Assembly (NCBI RefSeq): GCF_000379105.1
Contig: NZ_KB900609.1
Location: 4,739,480 to 4,803,479 of the forward strand
Length of the DNA: 64,000 nt
Direction: 5' to 3'
DNA from: Methylobacterium sp. WSM2598
Lineage (GTDB): Bacteria; Pseudomonadota; Alphaproteobacteria; Rhizobiales; Beijerinckiaceae
Below the pieces are notes generated by a model. The model was not told where the DNA came from, searched no databases, and saw only the letters and a list, made by a program, of their open reading frames with translations. Shown here one piece after another: positions 17,101 through 25,019 of this stretch. Each line of letters opens with the position of its first letter. The first letter of the stretch is position 1. The position numbers were made by a program, and so were the translations under genes.

Positions 17101-17190
17101 CGTACGCCATCCGGTTGATGGCTTCGCCATCTTCCATTTCGGCCATGCGGATGTCGGCTTCGCTCAGGCGCCGCGCTCAGGCGCCGCGCA
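17101..17190 (-). repeat. Dispersed palindromic element, copy B
   Basis: Read on the minus strand: GCGGCGCCTGAGCGAAGCC, then GACATCCGCATGGCCGAAATGG, then CCGGATGGCG. The leading GGCGCCTGAGCG block is duplicated here. It sits ~43 bp past the stop of the second substrate-binding protein and upstream of gapR. Its sequence is open in the gapR strand and could be mistaken for an N-terminal extension of gapR. Confidence 0.8.
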
Positions 17191-17202
17191 GGCTCGTGAG
17201 CC

Positions 17203-17229
17203 GGGATTCGCTTCGATCAAGCGGATCCC
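17203..17229 (-). terminator. Hairpin downstream of second substrate-binding protein gene
   Basis: GGGATTCG and CGGATCCC pair over 8 positions, one being a G-U wobble, with an 11-nt loop. It is the diverged twin of the hairpin at 13269-13295, at the same distance from the stop codon. Confidence 0.5.
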
Positions 17230-17232
17230 GGA

Positions 17233-18264
17233 TCACTCGATGACCGTGTCGGCGCGGGCGAGCAGCATGGTCGAGACCGTGATCCCGAAGCGCGAAGCGG
17301 CCCCGAGATTGAGCACGAGTTCGTACTTGGTCGGAAGCTCGACAGGCAGGTCCCCCGGCCTGGCGCCGCGCAGGACGCGGTCCGCGAAGGCGGCCGCCTG
17401 GCGCCAGGTCGCGCTCAGGTCGATCCCGTAGCTCACGAGGCCGCCCGCCTCCGCCAACTCGCGCGCGCCCGCGACGGTCGGGACGCGCGACGCGAGGGCG
17501 AGTTCGGCGATCCGCGCGCGGTGGGTGATGAACAGCGCGTCCAGCAGCACGATCACGAAGCCGGCGGAGTCCCGCGCGAAGGTCGCGAAGGCGGCATCGA
17601 GGTCCGCCGGGGAGCGGGCCTCGACCGGGATCAGCCGCGCCCGCAGCCGGTCCGCATAGGCCTGCGTGTTCTCGCGCTGGAACGGGATCACCGGATTGGC
17701 CGGGTTGACCAGCATCCCGATCCGCGTGACGCCCGGCAGCATCTCGCGGGCCACTTCGAGCTGCTTGCCGAGGAGGGTCTCGAAGCTGATCAGCATGCCC
17801 GTGACGGTGCCGCCCGGGCGGGCGAGGCTGGTCACCAGCCCGGCGCCGATCGGGTCGATCAGGGTCGCGGACACGATCGGGCGCTCCGGCATGACGCGCT
17901 TGGCGGCCAGGGCCGCGGCGGTCGTCGAGGTCACCACGAGGTCCGGGGCGAGCTGCGCGAGATCCTCCGCGAGGGGCCCCAGGCGCTCGATCCGGCCTTC
18001 GCTCCAGCGCAGGTCGAAGGCGACGTCCCGTCCCTCGGCGTGGCCGAGTTCCGCCAGCCGCCGCCGGAACGCCGCCACGAAGGCGCCGTGCGAGTCCGGC
18101 GACCCCGTGACGAGGATTCCGATCCGGCGCGGACCGCGCTCCGCGCGCGCGCCGAGGGGCCACGCCGCCGCGGCGCAGAGCGGGATCAGGTCGCGCCGCC
18201 GGATCGCCCGCCTCACGGGCGCGCGCGCCGCGGCCGGGATCGCCGGCGCGAACGGCCCTGGCAT
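17233..18264 (-). CDS. ABC-type substrate-binding protein, paralog
   Basis: 343 residues; the ATG follows a GGGGAGG ribosome site. The N-terminus carries RRRDLIPLCAAAAWPLGARA, a twin-arginine-type signal. The mature part matches the same PF04392 family as the gene at 13.3 kb: RIGILVTGSPDSHGAFVAAFRRRL, DLRWSEGRIERLG, a hinge with LVNPANPVIPF, and a C-terminal ELVLNLGAASRFGI. Both proteins end in TVIE and have the same downstream hairpin, so one arose by duplication including the 3' flank. No cognate permease or ATPase is nearby. The ligand is unknown. Confidence 0.88.
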   Translation of the reverse strand: MPGPFAPAIPAAARAPVRRAIRRRDLIPLCAAAAWPLGARAERGPRRIGILVTGSPDSHGAFVAAFRRRLAELGHAEGRDVAFDLRWSEGRIERLGPLAEDLAQLAPDLVVTSTTAAALAAKRVMPERPIVSATLIDPIGAGLVTSLARPGGTVTGMLISFETLLGKQLEVAREMLPGVTRIGMLVNPANPVIPFQRENTQAYADRLRARLIPVEARSPADLDAAFATFARDSAGFVIVLLDALFITHRARIAELALASRVPTVAGARELAEAGGLVSYGIDLSATWRQAAAFADRVLRGARPGDLPVELPTKYELVLNLGAASRFGITVSTMLLARADTVIE

Positions 18265-18437
18265 GGGGCGCCTCCCCGGATGTCGCTCACCGGGACGCAG
18301 CATACCCGCCGGGGATGGCGCCGCGAAGCCGCTCGGACCGCCGCCGGGACATCGTCCCGCCTCGGCCGCCCCGGCCGGGCCGCCGCGACCGGGACTGCGC
18401 GTTGTCGCGGCCCCGCCCGGGGCCCGCACCGCACCCG

Positions 18438-19325
18438 TCAGGTCGGTCGGTAGGCCGACCCGTCCGCGGCCCGCGCCGGCTCGGCGACGTAGCGCCCGTC
18501 GCGCGGCACCGCCACGATGGCGAAGTCGCGCACCAGCGCGTCGAGCCCCTCGCGCAGGGCCGAGCCCTTGAGCGGACGGCCGTGGCCGGTGACGGCGGTC
18601 TCGGGCCGCAGCCGCGCCAGGGCCTCGACCGAGGCCCGCGCCGCCTCCCAGTCGATCGTCAGGTAGCGGGGCGGCCCGTGCAGCTCGGTTTCCTGCACGG
18701 CGACGGCGTAGATCGATTCCTGGGCGGTGGTCACGAAGGCGTCCCCCGCCACCAGCATGCGGTCGTCCGGGCGCCAGAACGAGACGTGGCCCGGCGAGTG
18801 GCCCGGCGTGTGCAGCCAGCGCCAGCCCGGCAGGGGCGGGACGCTGCCGTCCTCCGGCAGCAGGCGGAGGCGCGCGCCGACATCCACGGGCTTGGTCGGG
18901 AAGAGCGGCGAGATCAGCGCGAACAGCCCGCCGCCCACCCGTGGATCCGGCGGCGGATAGGCGGCGCTGCCGTCGAGATAGGGCGTCTCCAGCCCATGCG
19001 CGTAGACGGGCGCGTCCCAGGCCTCCGCCAGATCCTCCAGCGCCCCGACATGGTCGAAGTGGCCGTGGGTCATCAGGATCGCGGCCGGCCGCGCCCCCGC
19101 GCCGAACCGGGCCGCGGCGGTCTTCTCGATGGTGCCGCGCGAGCCCGGGATGCCCGCGTCGACCAGCACCCAGCCGCGGTCGCCCGCGCCGGGCGGGCCG
19201 AGATAGACCACGTTGACCAGGGTGTGGCGCTGGTAGGCGACGTCCGGGGCGATGGCGTGGGTGCCGTCCGGACCGGCCGGCCCGTCGGCTCGCGCCTCGG
19301 GGGAGATCGGGATCTGCTGCGCCAT
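18438..19325 (-). CDS. MBL-fold metallo-hydrolase
   Basis: 295 residues. The zinc-binding motif THGHFDHVG lies near residue 88; further ligands are the His in HTPGHSPGHVSF, the Asp in LVAGDAFVT and a C-terminal His in VTGHGRPL. This is the general hydrolytic metallo-beta-lactamase fold found in glyoxalase II, lactonases and similar enzymes. There is no signal peptide. Substrate and pathway cannot be read. It stands alone between the binding-protein gene and the penicillin-binding protein gene. Confidence 0.87.
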   Translation of the reverse strand: MAQQIPISPEARADGPAGPDGTHAIAPDVAYQRHTLVNVVYLGPPGAGDRGWVLVDAGIPGSRGTIEKTAAARFGAGARPAAILMTHGHFDHVGALEDLAEAWDAPVYAHGLETPYLDGSAAYPPPDPRVGGGLFALISPLFPTKPVDVGARLRLLPEDGSVPPLPGWRWLHTPGHSPGHVSFWRPDDRMLVAGDAFVTTAQESIYAVAVQETELHGPPRYLTIDWEAARASVEALARLRPETAVTGHGRPLKGSALREGLDALVRDFAIVAVPRDGRYVAEPARAADGSAYRPT

Positions 19326-19392
19326 GCCGGGACCTCGCCAGAAGGGACCCGGTTCAATGCTCCCTAGGAGTATGTGTTCCGGCGGGGATGGG

Positions 19393-21825
19393 CTACCGCC
19401 GCCAGATGCCGATCCGGTTCGAGCGCGCCTGCTCCTCGGCGGCGAGCAGGTCCGGCGTCGCGTCGGCGCCGGCCCGGCCGCCGCCGTTGAACAGGACCAG
19501 CTCCGAGAGATCCTGCCCGTCGAGGCTGCAGCGGTAGGCGCCGGCCTCCGCGGGCGTGCAGGACACGTCGCGGCGGCGCAGGTAGCGGCCGAGCTCGCGG
19601 GCGTTGCGGCCGGACAATCCCTCCACGCCGAGGAGCCGCACGGTCTGGCCGCCGAGGTCGAGGGTGCCGGTATCGACGACCGAGGGCGTGCCGCGCAGGA
19701 GGCCGCGCTCCGGCCGCGCCTCCGCGTCGGGATCGGCCGCCGCCGCCTCGGGCCGGGCCTGCGGCCGCTCGGGCTTGGGCGCCCGGGCCTTGGCGGCGCG
19801 GCCGCGCACCGCGATGGCCTGGGTGACGAAGTCGCGCCAGATCGCCGCCGGCATGTCGCCGCCCGTCACCCCCGCCATCGGCGCGTTGTCGTCGTTGCCG
19901 AGCCAGACCCCGACCACGATGTCCTGAGTGAAGCCGATGAACCACGCGTCGCGATTGTCCTGGGTGGTCCCGGTCTTGCCGCCCGCGGGCACGGCGACGC
20001 GGGCGCCCTTGCCGGTCCCCTCCCGCACCACGGCGGCGAGGAGGTCGAGCATCCCGGCCCGGGCGGCCTGGTCGCGGGCGGGGGTCGGCGCGGCGGCCGG
20101 GCGGGTGTAGAGCACCTGGTCGCGGGCCGCGATCTGCCGGATGGCGTAGGGCTCGACGCTCTCGGCGCCGGCGGCGAGCGCCGCGTAGGCGCGGGTGAGG
20201 TCGAGGAGCGTGGTCTCGGCGGAGCCGAGCGCGAGGCTCGGCAGGTTCGGCAGGTCGGACTGGATGCCGAGCCCCCGCGCGGTCTCGATCACCGCCGGGA
20301 TCCCGACCGCCTCGGCGAGCTGCACCGCCACCGTGTTGATCGAGTGGGCGAAGGCCGTGCGCAGCGTGACCGCGCCGCGGTAGCGTCCGCCGTAATTCTC
20401 CGGCTCCCACTCGCCGATCTGGGTCGGGCGGTCGACCATCACCGAATCGGGCCGGTAGCCGTTCTTCAGGGCCGTCAGGTAGACGAAGAGCTTGAACAGG
20501 GAGCCGGGCTGGCGCCGGGCCTGCGTCACCCGGTTGAACTGGCTCTCGGCGTAGTCGCGCCCGCCCACCAGGGCGAGGATCGCCCCGTCCGGGCTCATCG
20601 CCAGGATCGCCCCCTGCGAGACCTTGCGGCGCTCGCCCGCCTCGTCGAGGTGGCGGGCGAGCACGCTCTCGGCGATGTTCTGCAGGGTGAGGTCGAGGGT
20701 GGTGCGCAGCGCGGCGTCGGCCGGGCCGGCTCCGATCAGGGCCTTGGCCTGGTCCGCCACCATGTCGACGAAGTAGTTCGTGCCCACCGGCGTCTCGGTC
20801 GGCACCTGCACGGTCGCCGGGTGCCGGCGGGCCTCCTCCGCCTGCTCGGGCGTGATCGCCCCGGTCTCGACCATCGCCTCCAGCACCTGGGCGGCCCGGC
20901 CGCGGGCGCCGTCGAGGTTGCGGTGGGGGGCGAGCTGCGAGGGCGCGCGCACGAGGCCGGCCAGCATGGCGGCCTCGCTCAGGGTCAGCTCGCGGGCGGA
21001 TTTGCCGAAGTAGCGCTGGGAGGCCGCGTCGGCCCCGTAGACGCCGGCCCCGAAATAGGCGGTGTTGAGGTAGCGGGTGAGGATCTCGTCCTTGGGCAGC
21101 TGCGATTCGAGCCAGAGGGCCAGGATCGCCTCCTGCACCTTGCGCTTCAGGGTGCGGTCCTGCGACAGGTAGCTCATCCGCACGAGCTGCTGGGTCAGGG
21201 TGCTGCCGCCCTCGCGGGTGCCGCCCGCGGCCGCGTTGCGCAGGGCCGCCCGGAGGAGCCCGCGCAGGTCGACGCCCCGATGCGTGAAGAAGCGCCGGTC
21301 CTCGATCGCCACGATGGCCTGGGCCAGCACCTGCGGCACGTCGCGCGGCGCGAGCTTGGCCCCCTTGATGACGCCGCGGGTCGCGAAGGCCTCGCCGCCC
21401 TCGGCGCGCACCACCAGGGCCGAGGCGGTCGGCTCGACCACGAGGCCGCCATTCACCGGCAGCGTCGCCAGCGCGTAGACCAGGATGACGCCGAGGAGGG
21501 CGAGGCCGAGGGCGAGGCTGCCGGCGAGCACGCGCAGCCACGGCACGCGGGCGGCGGCGCGCCGGAGCGGGTGCCAAGCCGCCCGGAAACCCGCCGTCGC
21601 ACCCGCCGCGGCCCGGCGCGCCGCCGGATGCGAGGCGGCGCGGGCGGCCCGCCCCCGGATCCCCGCGAGGCGCTCGCGCAGGCGGGACAAGGCGGCGCGG
21701 ATCCTCCCGGTCCTCGCGCGCGGCGCGGGCCCCGTGCCGCCCGCGGGCGCGTCGGGAGCCGGGGCGGCGCCGAGGTCGAGCCAGTCGCGCCCCCGCCCGG
21801 GCGCTCCCCGCGGCCCCTCCGGCAT
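19393..21825 (-). CDS. Class A penicillin-binding protein with C-terminal SNase-like domain
   Basis: 810 residues. A basic, Pro-rich cytoplasmic tail (~1-100) is followed by one membrane segment (~105-135). The glycosyltransferase-51 domain has the catalytic IEDRRFF motif near 172 and EGGSTLTQQL. The transpeptidase domain shows SxxK (GSLFK, ~438), SxN (HSINT) and KTG (GGKTGTT, ~613). The enzyme polymerises and crosslinks peptidoglycan. After residue ~720 comes a ~85-residue region (GQTVRLLGVEGL, DGQDLSELVLFNGGG, a final ARSNRIGIWRR) resembling a staphylococcal-nuclease/OB-fold domain without obvious catalytic residues. The His-rich gene lies 6 bp upstream in the same operon. Confidence 0.92.
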   Translation of the reverse strand: MPEGPRGAPGRGRDWLDLGAAPAPDAPAGGTGPAPRARTGRIRAALSRLRERLAGIRGRAARAASHPAARRAAAGATAGFRAAWHPLRRAAARVPWLRVLAGSLALGLALLGVILVYALATLPVNGGLVVEPTASALVVRAEGGEAFATRGVIKGAKLAPRDVPQVLAQAIVAIEDRRFFTHRGVDLRGLLRAALRNAAAGGTREGGSTLTQQLVRMSYLSQDRTLKRKVQEAILALWLESQLPKDEILTRYLNTAYFGAGVYGADAASQRYFGKSARELTLSEAAMLAGLVRAPSQLAPHRNLDGARGRAAQVLEAMVETGAITPEQAEEARRHPATVQVPTETPVGTNYFVDMVADQAKALIGAGPADAALRTTLDLTLQNIAESVLARHLDEAGERRKVSQGAILAMSPDGAILALVGGRDYAESQFNRVTQARRQPGSLFKLFVYLTALKNGYRPDSVMVDRPTQIGEWEPENYGGRYRGAVTLRTAFAHSINTVAVQLAEAVGIPAVIETARGLGIQSDLPNLPSLALGSAETTLLDLTRAYAALAAGAESVEPYAIRQIAARDQVLYTRPAAAPTPARDQAARAGMLDLLAAVVREGTGKGARVAVPAGGKTGTTQDNRDAWFIGFTQDIVVGVWLGNDDNAPMAGVTGGDMPAAIWRDFVTQAIAVRGRAAKARAPKPERPQARPEAAAADPDAEARPERGLLRGTPSVVDTGTLDLGGQTVRLLGVEGLSGRNARELGRYLRRRDVSCTPAEAGAYRCSLDGQDLSELVLFNGGGRAGADATPDLLAAEEQARSNRIGIWRR

Positions 21826-21831
21826 CGCGGC

Positions 21832-22215
21832 TCAGCGGCCCGCCGCCTGGCGCGGCTCGATCCAGGAATGGCCGGCCGGGCGGCTGAAATGCAGGGCGCG
21901 GCCGTGGAGGCGCCGGTGGTGCCCGTGCGCCCGATGATGCCAATGCCGCCGATGGTGCCAGTGGCGCCGGTGGTGCCAATGCCGCCGATGATGCCAGTGG
22001 CGGCGATGGTGCCAGTGCCGCCGGTGATAATGGTGGCGGCGCCAGTGCCGGTGATGCCGCCAGTGGCGGTGGCGGCGCCAGCGCACCGTCTCGACGGTCG
22101 AGGGCTGGTCGAGGGCCACGGTCACGGCGGCCCGGGGAATGAGCGGCGAGGCGCTCGCCCAGCCGCACAGGGCCACGAGGAGGCCGAAGGCCAGCATCAG
22201 GTGACGGGCGCGCAC
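21832..22215 (-). CDS. Secreted His/Trp/Arg-rich repeat protein
   Basis: About 127 residues. The GTG at 22215 is preceded by GGAGG at 5 nt, so it is preferred over a GTG two codons earlier. A signal peptide (LMLAFGLLVALCGWASA) is followed by a short linker, then a run of HWHHRR hexapeptide repeats (18-bp DNA units, about six nearly perfect) with HRHWRHH and HYHRRHW variants. The composition suggests metal binding or electrostatic contact with the wall. The stop is 6 bp before the start of the penicillin-binding protein, so the two are co-transcribed, which points to a cell-envelope role. No family is recognised. Confidence 0.7.
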   Translation of the reverse strand: MRARHLMLAFGLLVALCGWASASPLIPRAAVTVALDQPSTVETVRWRRHRHWRHHRHWRRHHYHRRHWHHRRHWHHRRHWHHRRHWHHRRHWHHRAHGHHRRLHGRALHFSRPAGHSWIEPRQAAGR

Positions 22216-22370
22216 GCACACCTCCGGGTCGCGGGAATGACGGACGCGTCCACAACGCCAAGCTCGCGATTGCGTTCCGACGCGCGCGCGCTCTGACCGG
22301 CGCGGGCGACCGCGCCTTGACGGCGGCGGGTTTCGCGGCAGTCTCGGGCGCGCCAGGGAGGAGACCGATC

Positions 22371-22838
22371 GTGAGCTTTCGCCCGTTCCTTGCCGTGACC
22401 GTCCTCGTCGCCCTCGCCGCGCCGGCGGCGGCCCAGCCGAAGCCGAAGGCGCCGCCCCCGCCGCCGAAGGAGGCGGCCCCGCCGCCCGACGCCTCGGCGG
22501 GCCTGCTCTTCCCCTGCCGGAGTGAGAAGGAGATCTGCTACGTCGGCGTGCCCAAGGACGGCAAGCTCACGGTTCTCTTCACCAACGACCCGAAGGGCGC
22601 GGAGATCTCCGGCCGGGCGCTCGCCGTCGCGGGCGAGGGGCCGAACGCGCCCGACCTCGCCACGAACGACGGCAAGGTCGTGATGATGGTCGGCACCTAC
22701 GATCCCAAGGCCGGCCTGACCAAGGCCGAGATCGTGGACGTGGCCGGTCCCCTGGTCGCCTTCGCGATCAAGGCCTCGCTCGGCGGCGGGGACGAGCAGC
22801 CGGCCGCGCCCCCGCCGCCCGCCCCGAAGCGGCGCTGA
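22371..22838 (+). CDS. Secreted protein with Pro/Lys-rich linkers
   Basis: 155 residues from a GTG with a clear GGGAGGAG site; the longer in-frame start (22317) has none. The signal peptide ends in PAAAQ. A proline/lysine segment (KPKAPPPPPKEA) leads to a compact domain with CRSEKEICYVGVPKDGKLTVLF, whose two Cys probably pair, and a Pro-rich C-terminus. The domain resembles no family that I recognise. It is divergent from the His-rich/penicillin-binding protein operon across a 155-bp region and convergent with the oxygenase gene, two bp from its stop. Confidence 0.7.
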   Translation: MSFRPFLAVTVLVALAAPAAAQPKPKAPPPPPKEAAPPPDASAGLLFPCRSEKEICYVGVPKDGKLTVLFTNDPKGAEISGRALAVAGEGPNAPDLATNDGKVVMMVGTYDPKAGLTKAEIVDVAGPLVAFAIKASLGGGDEQPAAPPPPAPKRR

Positions 22839-22840
22839 GG

Positions 22841-23545
22841 TCACGCCGCGTCGTGGAAGATGAGGCCGGTCGCGCAGCGCTCGCCGGTGCGCACCCGGCT
22901 CACCCCGTGCCGGAGGGCGACCCGGTAGGCCCCGCGGCCGCCCTGCACCGGGCGGTGATGGACCGCGAAGATCACCGCCTCGCCCTGCGCGAGGGGCACC
23001 ACCTCGGCCCGCGACTGCATGCGCGGCCGCTGCTCGGTCAGCACGAACTCGCCGCCCGTGAAGTCCCGCCCCGGGACCGAGAGCAGGATCGCGACCTGGA
23101 GCGGGAAGATCTGTGGGCCGTAGAGGTCCTGGTGCAGGCAATTGTAGTCGCCCGGGCCGTAGCGCAGCAGGAGCGGCGTCGGGCGGGTCTGCCCGGCGGC
23201 GCGGCACTGGTCGAGGAAGGCGGCGTGGTCCGGCGGGTAGCGCAGGGCCGAGCCCAGCGTCGCGCTCCACCGGTTGGCGAGCGGCGCGAGGCGGGAGTAG
23301 AGCGCACCGCGCAGGGCGGCGAGGGGCTCGGGGAGCGGATAGGCGAAGTACTTGTACTCGCCCCGGCCGAAGCCGTGACGGGCCATCACGATCCGGCTGC
23401 GGAAAGGAGCCTCGTCGTCGTAGAGCGCCCGCAGCCGCGCGCAGGTCGGCCCATCGAGGAGGCGGCCCGCGGCGGCGCAGCCGTGGGCGTCGAGATCCGC
23501 CGCGATGCGCGGCCAGTCGAGGGCCCCGACGGCGTCCGGGCTCAC
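22841..23545 (-). CDS. 2OG-Fe(II) oxygenase coupled to Ada
   Basis: 234 residues. The iron-binding facial triad is visible as HQD (LHQDLYGP, residue ~138) and a distal His in RVALRHGVSRV; the following Arg residues can bind 2-oxoglutarate. The N-terminal part (AARLLDGPTCARLRALYDDE-like helix) is typical of this oxygenase group. Its ATG overlaps the ada stop codon in an ATGA configuration, so translation is coupled to Ada. The context suggests an oxidative repair or alkylation-response role analogous to AlkB, but the sequence is not a canonical AlkB, so the substrate is an inference. Confidence 0.82.
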   Translation of the reverse strand: MSPDAVGALDWPRIAADLDAHGCAAAGRLLDGPTCARLRALYDDEAPFRSRIVMARHGFGRGEYKYFAYPLPEPLAALRGALYSRLAPLANRWSATLGSALRYPPDHAAFLDQCRAAGQTRPTPLLLRYGPGDYNCLHQDLYGPQIFPLQVAILLSVPGRDFTGGEFVLTEQRPRMQSRAEVVPLAQGEAVIFAVHHRPVQGGRGAYRVALRHGVSRVRTGERCATGLIFHDAA

Positions 23546-24654
23546 CGCTCGCCCTCCGGCGCGGTCGGCTCGCGGGGGCCCGCTTCGCGGGCCAGGAGGG
23601 TGCGCTTGCGCTCGACGCCCCAGCGGTAGCCTGAGAGCGCGCCGTCGTGGCGCACCACCCGGTGGCAGGGGATCGCCACCGCGAGCGGGTTCGCCCCGCA
23701 GGCCTGCGCGACCGCCCGCACGGCCCTGGGCTCGCCGATCGCGCGGGCGATCTGCGTGTAGGTGGCGGTCTCGCCCGCGGGGATCGCCCGCAGCGCCTGC
23801 CAGACCCGCTGCTGGAAGGCGGTGCCGATGATGTCAAGCGGCAGGTCGACGCGGCCCGCTTCCGGCGCCTCGACGAGGCCGACGACCTGCGCCACCAGCG
23901 CCTCGAAGCCGGGATCGCCGCCGATGAGGTCGGCCTTCGGGAAGCGGTTCTGGAGATCCCGCACCAGCGCCTCCGGATCGTCCCCGAGCAGGATCGCGCA
24001 GAGGCCCTTGCCGGTCGCCGCCACCAGCACGCTGCCGAGCGAGCAGGGGCCGACGGCGAAGCGGATCGTCGCGCCCTCGCCGCCCCGGCGATAGGCCGTG
24101 GGCGTCATGCCGAGGCGGGAGGGGGCGGCGGCGTAGAAGCGGCTCGACGCGGCGTAGCCCGCCTCGAAGATGGCCGCCGTGACGCTGTCGGCCTCGCGCA
24201 GGAGCCCCTCGGTGAGCCGCGCGCTGCGGCGCGCGGCCGCGTAGGCCCTCGGCGTGACGCCCGTCACCCGCTTGAAGACCCGGTGGAAGTGGAATGGGCT
24301 CTGGCCCGCCGCGCGGGCGAGCGCGTCGAGGGAGGGCGGGGTCTCGGCCTCGTCGATCATCCGGCAGGCCCGGGCGACGGCCTCGGCCTGGCGCGCGGCG
24401 GGGGCCGCCTCGTCCGGCCGGCAGCGCCGGCAGGGCCGGAAGCCCGCCCCCGCGGCCTCCCGGCCGCTGGCGTAGAAGGCGACGTTCTCGGGGCGCGGCG
24501 TGCGGGCCGGGCAGCTCGGCCGGCAATACACGCCCGTGGTGCGCACGGCGTACACGAAGGTGCCGTCCGCGGCGGCATCGCGCCGGACGAGCGCCGCGTA
24601 GCGCGGATCGCCCGCCGGGCGCGCGCGCATCGGATCGAGGTCGGGGAGGGTCAT
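23542..24654 (-). CDS. ada: Bifunctional Ada: alkylation-response activator and methyltransferase
   Basis: 370 residues from the ATG at 24654; a start at 24693 would add 13. N-terminal Ada domain: YCRPSCPAR and CRRCRPDE supply the four zinc Cys, the first accepting methyl groups from phosphotriesters. A central AraC-type helix-turn-helix region (~90-175: SPFHFHRVFKRVTG, EAGYASS-like) follows. The C-terminal O6-alkylguanine transferase has the active site AIPCHRVVR (~322) and an FQQRVWQALRAIPAGETATY DNA-contact helix. It repairs methylated DNA and activates its own regulon. It overlaps the oxygenase gene by 4 bp. Tandem copies of its start region lie immediately upstream. Confidence 0.95.
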   Translation of the reverse strand: MTLPDLDPMRARPAGDPRYAALVRRDAAADGTFVYAVRTTGVYCRPSCPARTPRPENVAFYASGREAAGAGFRPCRRCRPDEAAPAARQAEAVARACRMIDEAETPPSLDALARAAGQSPFHFHRVFKRVTGVTPRAYAAARRSARLTEGLLREADSVTAAIFEAGYAASSRFYAAAPSRLGMTPTAYRRGGEGATIRFAVGPCSLGSVLVAATGKGLCAILLGDDPEALVRDLQNRFPKADLIGGDPGFEALVAQVVGLVEAPEAGRVDLPLDIIGTAFQQRVWQALRAIPAGETATYTQIARAIGEPRAVRAVAQACGANPLAVAIPCHRVVRHDGALSGYRWGVERKRTLLAREAGPREPTAPEGER

Positions 24655-24693
24655 GGGGAGACGCTCATGGGGACGCTCATGGGGGACGCTCAT
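24655..24693 (-). repeat. Tandem copies of the ada start region
   Basis: On the minus strand three imperfect copies of ATGAGCGTCCCC (13-, 12- and 14-bp spacing) precede the real ATGACCCTCCCC. Two of the upstream ATGs open frames that stop in a TGA overlapping the ada ATG (ATGA). The outermost ATG is in frame with ada and would add 13 residues. Confidence 0.85.
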
Positions 24694-24830
24694 GGGGATG
24701 GTCCTGCGGGCGGCGGCGGACGATCCGCGCCCGCCCGCCGCGATGCCGCCACTCTGGCGCGGACCCGCCCCGGCCCGCATCCCGGCGCTTGCGCCCGAAT
24801 TCGTCCGCCCCGCGCCCGGCCTCGGACGGG

Positions 24831-25019
24831 GCATCCGACATCCGAGGGATTGCTTCGCCATCTCCCCTTTCGGCCATGCGGATGTCGGCTTCGCTCAAGC
24901 GCCGCGCGGGCTTGTCATACGACATCCGACGGATTGCTTCGCCATGCGGATGTCGGCTTCGCTCAAGCGCCGCGCGGGCTTGTTATCCGCATTCCGGACG
25001 TGATCGTCCGGACAGCGGA
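24831..25019 (-). repeat. Dispersed palindromic element, copy C (double)
   Basis: On the minus strand the order is: hairpin CCGGACG-TGAT-CGTCCGG (24994-25011), then two tandem copies of the GCGCGGCGCTTGAGCGAAGCC block, each with GACATCCG...CGGATGTC arms. It begins one base past the hydrolase stop codon and lies upstream of ada. Confidence 0.85.

Noticed and set aside
16727..17146. 139-residue version of GapR
   Set aside because: The extra N-terminus (MAEMEDGEAINRMAY...) is the dispersed palindromic element; the ATG at 16999 has a near-perfect ribosome site and gives the normal length.
19252..22296. 1014-residue plus-strand frame opposite the penicillin-binding protein
   Set aside because: Opposite-strand shadow; the minus strand shows SxxK, SxN and KTG motifs in order.
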